Made by a program: the position numbers and the translations under genes. Shown here in pieces: positions 61,783 to 64,000 of a stretch of 64,000 bases of DNA. The first letter of the stretch is position 1. Each line of letters opens with the position of its first letter. The DNA is from Liolophura sinensis (taxonomy: Eukaryota > Mollusca > Polyplacophora > Chitonida > Chitonidae), in the NCBI RefSeq assembly GCF_032854445.1, contig NC_088300.1:53232984-53296983 (forward strand), given 5' to 3'. The notes under the pieces were generated by a model. The model did not search any database, was not told the DNA's origin, and saw nothing but the letters and a program-made list of their open reading frames with translations.

Positions 61783-63789
61783 TCACGAGGGTGCCCCTTC
61801 CCCGGTGTTTTGAGTAAAGCAGTTACCCATAGTGTTGTAAATCTGCTTGATGGCCTCTTGGCAGTCATTATATTCCCGCCAAGGACGACACACCGTGTCC
61901 TCAAGCAGCCGCAAGTGACCAAGAAGTAGAGGAAGCGACTCTAGGAGATCTTCTCCTTGCAACACTTTCTGCAATGCCCCTTGGAAAATGTCTCCAGAAT
62001 GCTTCAGACAAACGATAGTGTGTGTTATGTCTTGTTCCATCTGACAATCTGAGCAAACCGATTTATCCGTTAAACCGTCCATCGGCACAAAAACACGACC
62101 ACTACAACTCTTGCATTTGATCACAGGCACCTCGTTGGGGATATCAAAATACTGAGGCCAGTTTTTCACGCACGCTTCACAAGAGCATTCAAAGAAATAT
62201 TGTGAACTGAGATGTGCGTTTCTCTCCAGGCGTGTTGACAAAGCGCACAGCGCACCATAGTTGTCGGCAATTTCCTCCCCTCGGCGTATGAAGCGAATCG
62301 CCCTTGTTACACAACGCCGTCCATAAGACTGTCTCATGACGGACGGATCGCACGAGTGGTTGACCAAACTTAACGTGTTGTACAGGCCTGACCCTATTTC
62401 TGCCGTTCTGGAGGTGGCAAGCTGACCCGGCACAAGAACTAACTCTGATATCTCATGAGCGTTACAGGGCAACATCATAATATGGCGGAGAATTTGGCTA
62501 CCCACGTAAAAAACATTGTCCTCAGACAACTGAATACCCGATACAGAGTTTAAGAACTCCGTTTGTTGCAAAAGTTTCAAAAGCATAGTGGCCATGACTG
62601 TCCTTCGGAAAAGATCTCCAACTGTCCTGTTGTCCTGATGATTCACTAAAGCGTAAGCTGCCCAATAGTCGTCCGATCTGTAGACGCCATCTCTGTTGCA
62701 GCCCATGAACGTTTCGTCTTTAATGTCCATCTTCTTGTTCTTCAAACTAAGCACCTGTTCCAAGCCAGCCGTCAGTACCATTCTCAGGGCTAAACGTCCC
62801 AGCCCGATGTCCGCTTCGAGTAACACTTCCAAGTAATTACACTCGGTTTTATGGTAACTAGACCATGCGCAATCTCGACAATGTTCATTACAATACACTA
62901 CTCCACTGCAGTATCGACATGGTACGGGCGCTACGGATCTTACCAGGCAGAAATCACAGTGGGTTTTAGTATAAGGCTTTAGAAGCATGGCAGCGTAGGG
63001 TTCTTCAGTAATCACCACTTCGCCAATCTCAATATCTCTCGTTGCCACAGCGTAACGTCCCTTCTCTGGAGTATACACAAGATCAAAAGCAGCAGTGGCA
63101 CAAGGGAATTTAGTATTGGTATCTTTGCGCTCGGGAAGTGGCCAGAAATACTTGGGTTCATTACTGGAAGATTCGTCTGCGTTAGATGTTTGGAACAAAG
63201 CACGTTTTAGATCCTCTGACCATTTCGATCTTTTCGGAATGTCCAAATTGGACTTTTGGAGATCATCTTCTACATCCTTTGCGGCTGTGGTCGCCTCCTC
63301 GGTCCTGCCTAAACAAAAACAGCACCGAGCCTTCCTATCTAGCAGTTTGTACCTTAGTTCGTCAGGGTATCCGTACTTTAGAGATGCAGCAATGTCCTCC
63401 AGGCATAACCTATACATCCGTATGTGATACAGCACTGCTGACCTATTAGCAAAAGCTAGTGACAGTTCCTTACTCTGAAAAGGAGCGAACAGGATGCTTT
63501 TTGTATAGTAGTGGAGGGCAATTTGGTAGCGTTTCTTTTTGAACAGATCATTTCCTGTTGATCTTAAAAGATTTGATTCTTCGGTTGATTTGGCCTCGGA
63601 TTTGGCAGGGACTTCAAAGTACCTTTGAAAAGCAGGCAGTCCGTACGCAAACTTTATCCTCTCCTCATTATTTTTCAGTTTTCCGAACTTCTCCGACAAA
63701 GTCACGTGATCCCCGCCATCTTGGAGTTCCTGGCACAGCTGGGTAAACCTTCTGGAAAAGTCAAAGGCCTCACTCCATCCCTTAGACAT
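61783..63789 (-). CDS. SMYD4: SMYD4-like protein (TPR, MYND zinc finger, SET domain), intronless
   Basis: SMYD-family putative protein-lysine methyltransferase, 668 residues in one exon. A TPR-like region at about 70-190 (LLRSTGNDLFKKKRYQIALHYYTKSI; LAFANRSAVLYHI...CLEDIAASLKYGYP) precedes the SET N-part (VYTPEKGRYAVATRDIEIGEVVITEEPYA). The MYND finger (CDFCLVRSVAPVPCRYCSGVVYC...C...H...C) is at about 273-313. The SET core has NHSCDPSVMRQSYG (about 475) and GEEIADNYGAL. The post-SET cysteines CSCEAC and a second zinc ribbon-like CKSCSGRVF...CSDC follow. The TPR-before-MYND order is typical of SMYD4 and not of SMYD1-3/5. The first ATG after an in-frame upstream TGA is used (63789). An upstream non-coding exon cannot be excluded. 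The gene symbol is by family resemblance; lineage-specific SMYD4 paralogues are common, so exact orthology is uncertain. Confidence 0.9.
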   Translation of the reverse strand: MSKGWSEAFDFSRRFTQLCQELQDGGDHVTLSEKFGKLKNNEERIKFAYGLPAFQRYFEVPAKSEAKSTEESNLLRSTGNDLFKKKRYQIALHYYTKSILFAPFQSKELSLAFANRSAVLYHIRMYRLCLEDIAASLKYGYPDELRYKLLDRKARCCFCLGRTEEATTAAKDVEDDLQKSNLDIPKRSKWSEDLKRALFQTSNADESSSNEPKYFWPLPERKDTNTKFPCATAAFDLVYTPEKGRYAVATRDIEIGEVVITEEPYAAMLLKPYTKTHCDFCLVRSVAPVPCRYCSGVVYCNEHCRDCAWSSYHKTECNYLEVLLEADIGLGRLALRMVLTAGLEQVLSLKNKKMDIKDETFMGCNRDGVYRSDDYWAAYALVNHQDNRTVGDLFRRTVMATMLLKLLQQTEFLNSVSGIQLSEDNVFYVGSQILRHIMMLPCNAHEISELVLVPGQLATSRTAEIGSGLYNTLSLVNHSCDPSVMRQSYGRRCVTRAIRFIRRGEEIADNYGALCALSTRLERNAHLSSQYFFECSCEACVKNWPQYFDIPNEVPVIKCKSCSGRVFVPMDGLTDKSVCSDCQMEQDITHTIVCLKHSGDIFQGALQKVLQGEDLLESLPLLLGHLRLLEDTVCRPWREYNDCQEAIKQIYNTMGNCFTQNTGEGAPS

Positions 63790-64000
63790 TATATTGTGAA
63801 GTACAGACTTTTTCACGAACAGACTTCATTGGTGGTCTACAAGGAAACAATTGTTTTTAGTCACAACAACTTGTATATTTGCCTGTTGTTTAGCGAGTTT
63901 ATAACTTGAACGATTGCGGTCAGTTTTACGGGTGGAGGAAACCAATGTGTCTTGGATAAACCAACGACCTTTAACAAATTACTGACGAATTTACCCTATT
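63790..64000. other. Right edge: SMYD4-like promoter side and repeat remnant
   Basis: Upstream of the SMYD4-like start. 'gattgcggtcagttttacgggtggaggaaacc' and 'aaattactgacgaatt' (63912-63990) match the repeat remnant at 60815-60890. Confidence 0.4.

Overview
This is an AT-rich, intron-dense animal nuclear genome window. Genes are spaced kilobases apart, most are split into many short exons, and dispersed tRNA-derived SINEs and minisatellites are abundant. A secreted family-9 cellulase with carbohydrate-binding modules, a POMK orthologue and a CAP/EGF/ShKT protein together suggest a marine lophotrochozoan, most likely a mollusc. That assignment is inference, because no species-diagnostic sequence is present. 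All gene models below were built by eye from splice sites, reading phase and remembered family motifs; no searches were run.

Layout, left to right. (1) 198-6636, minus: first 11 coding exons of HELQ, the DNA repair helicase; the gene continues off the left edge. (2) 8143-23014, plus, divergent from HELQ: a 15-exon gene with an N-terminal P-loop polynucleotide-kinase-like domain, a HAD-phosphatase-like middle part and a nuclear, Ser/Pro-rich tail. I do not recognise a named orthologue. It carries a one-base phase error and an in-frame TGA in the kinase part, and its introns hold four minisatellites. (3) 24829-31041, minus: MRPS18C, the mitochondrial ribosomal protein bS18m, in five exons. (4) 32545-35157, minus: POMK, protein O-mannose kinase. 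(5) 36297-38065, minus: a GT11 alpha-1,2-fucosyltransferase. (6) 40863-48688, minus: a GH9 endoglucanase with two CBM2-like modules and a one-base frameshift in one exon. (7) 48935-50446: a small inverted-repeat-flanked segment with an unidentified intronless ORF. (8) 53168-60263, minus: a secreted CAP-EGF-ShKT protein in ten exons. (9) 61783-63789, minus: an intronless SMYD4-like TPR/MYND/SET protein.

The most striking pattern is that several tandem arrays are built from pieces of functional exons that still carry their splice sites. A 66-bp unit repeated 28 times without any register slip is the acceptor and 5' part of MRPS18C exon 4. A 72-bp array is the 3' part and donor of the ShKT exon of the CAP gene. 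A roughly 95-bp array is the acceptor and 5' part of CAP exon 5. The acceptor and start of the CAP terminal exon are also duplicated. Most of these copies offer a decoy splice site next to the real one.

The genes do not form a pathway. HELQ and MRPS18C are neighbours in vertebrates, so part of this window looks like ancient microsynteny. POMK and the fucosyltransferase are both secretory-pathway, glycan-modifying type II membrane proteins, and the cellulase and CAP protein are both secreted.
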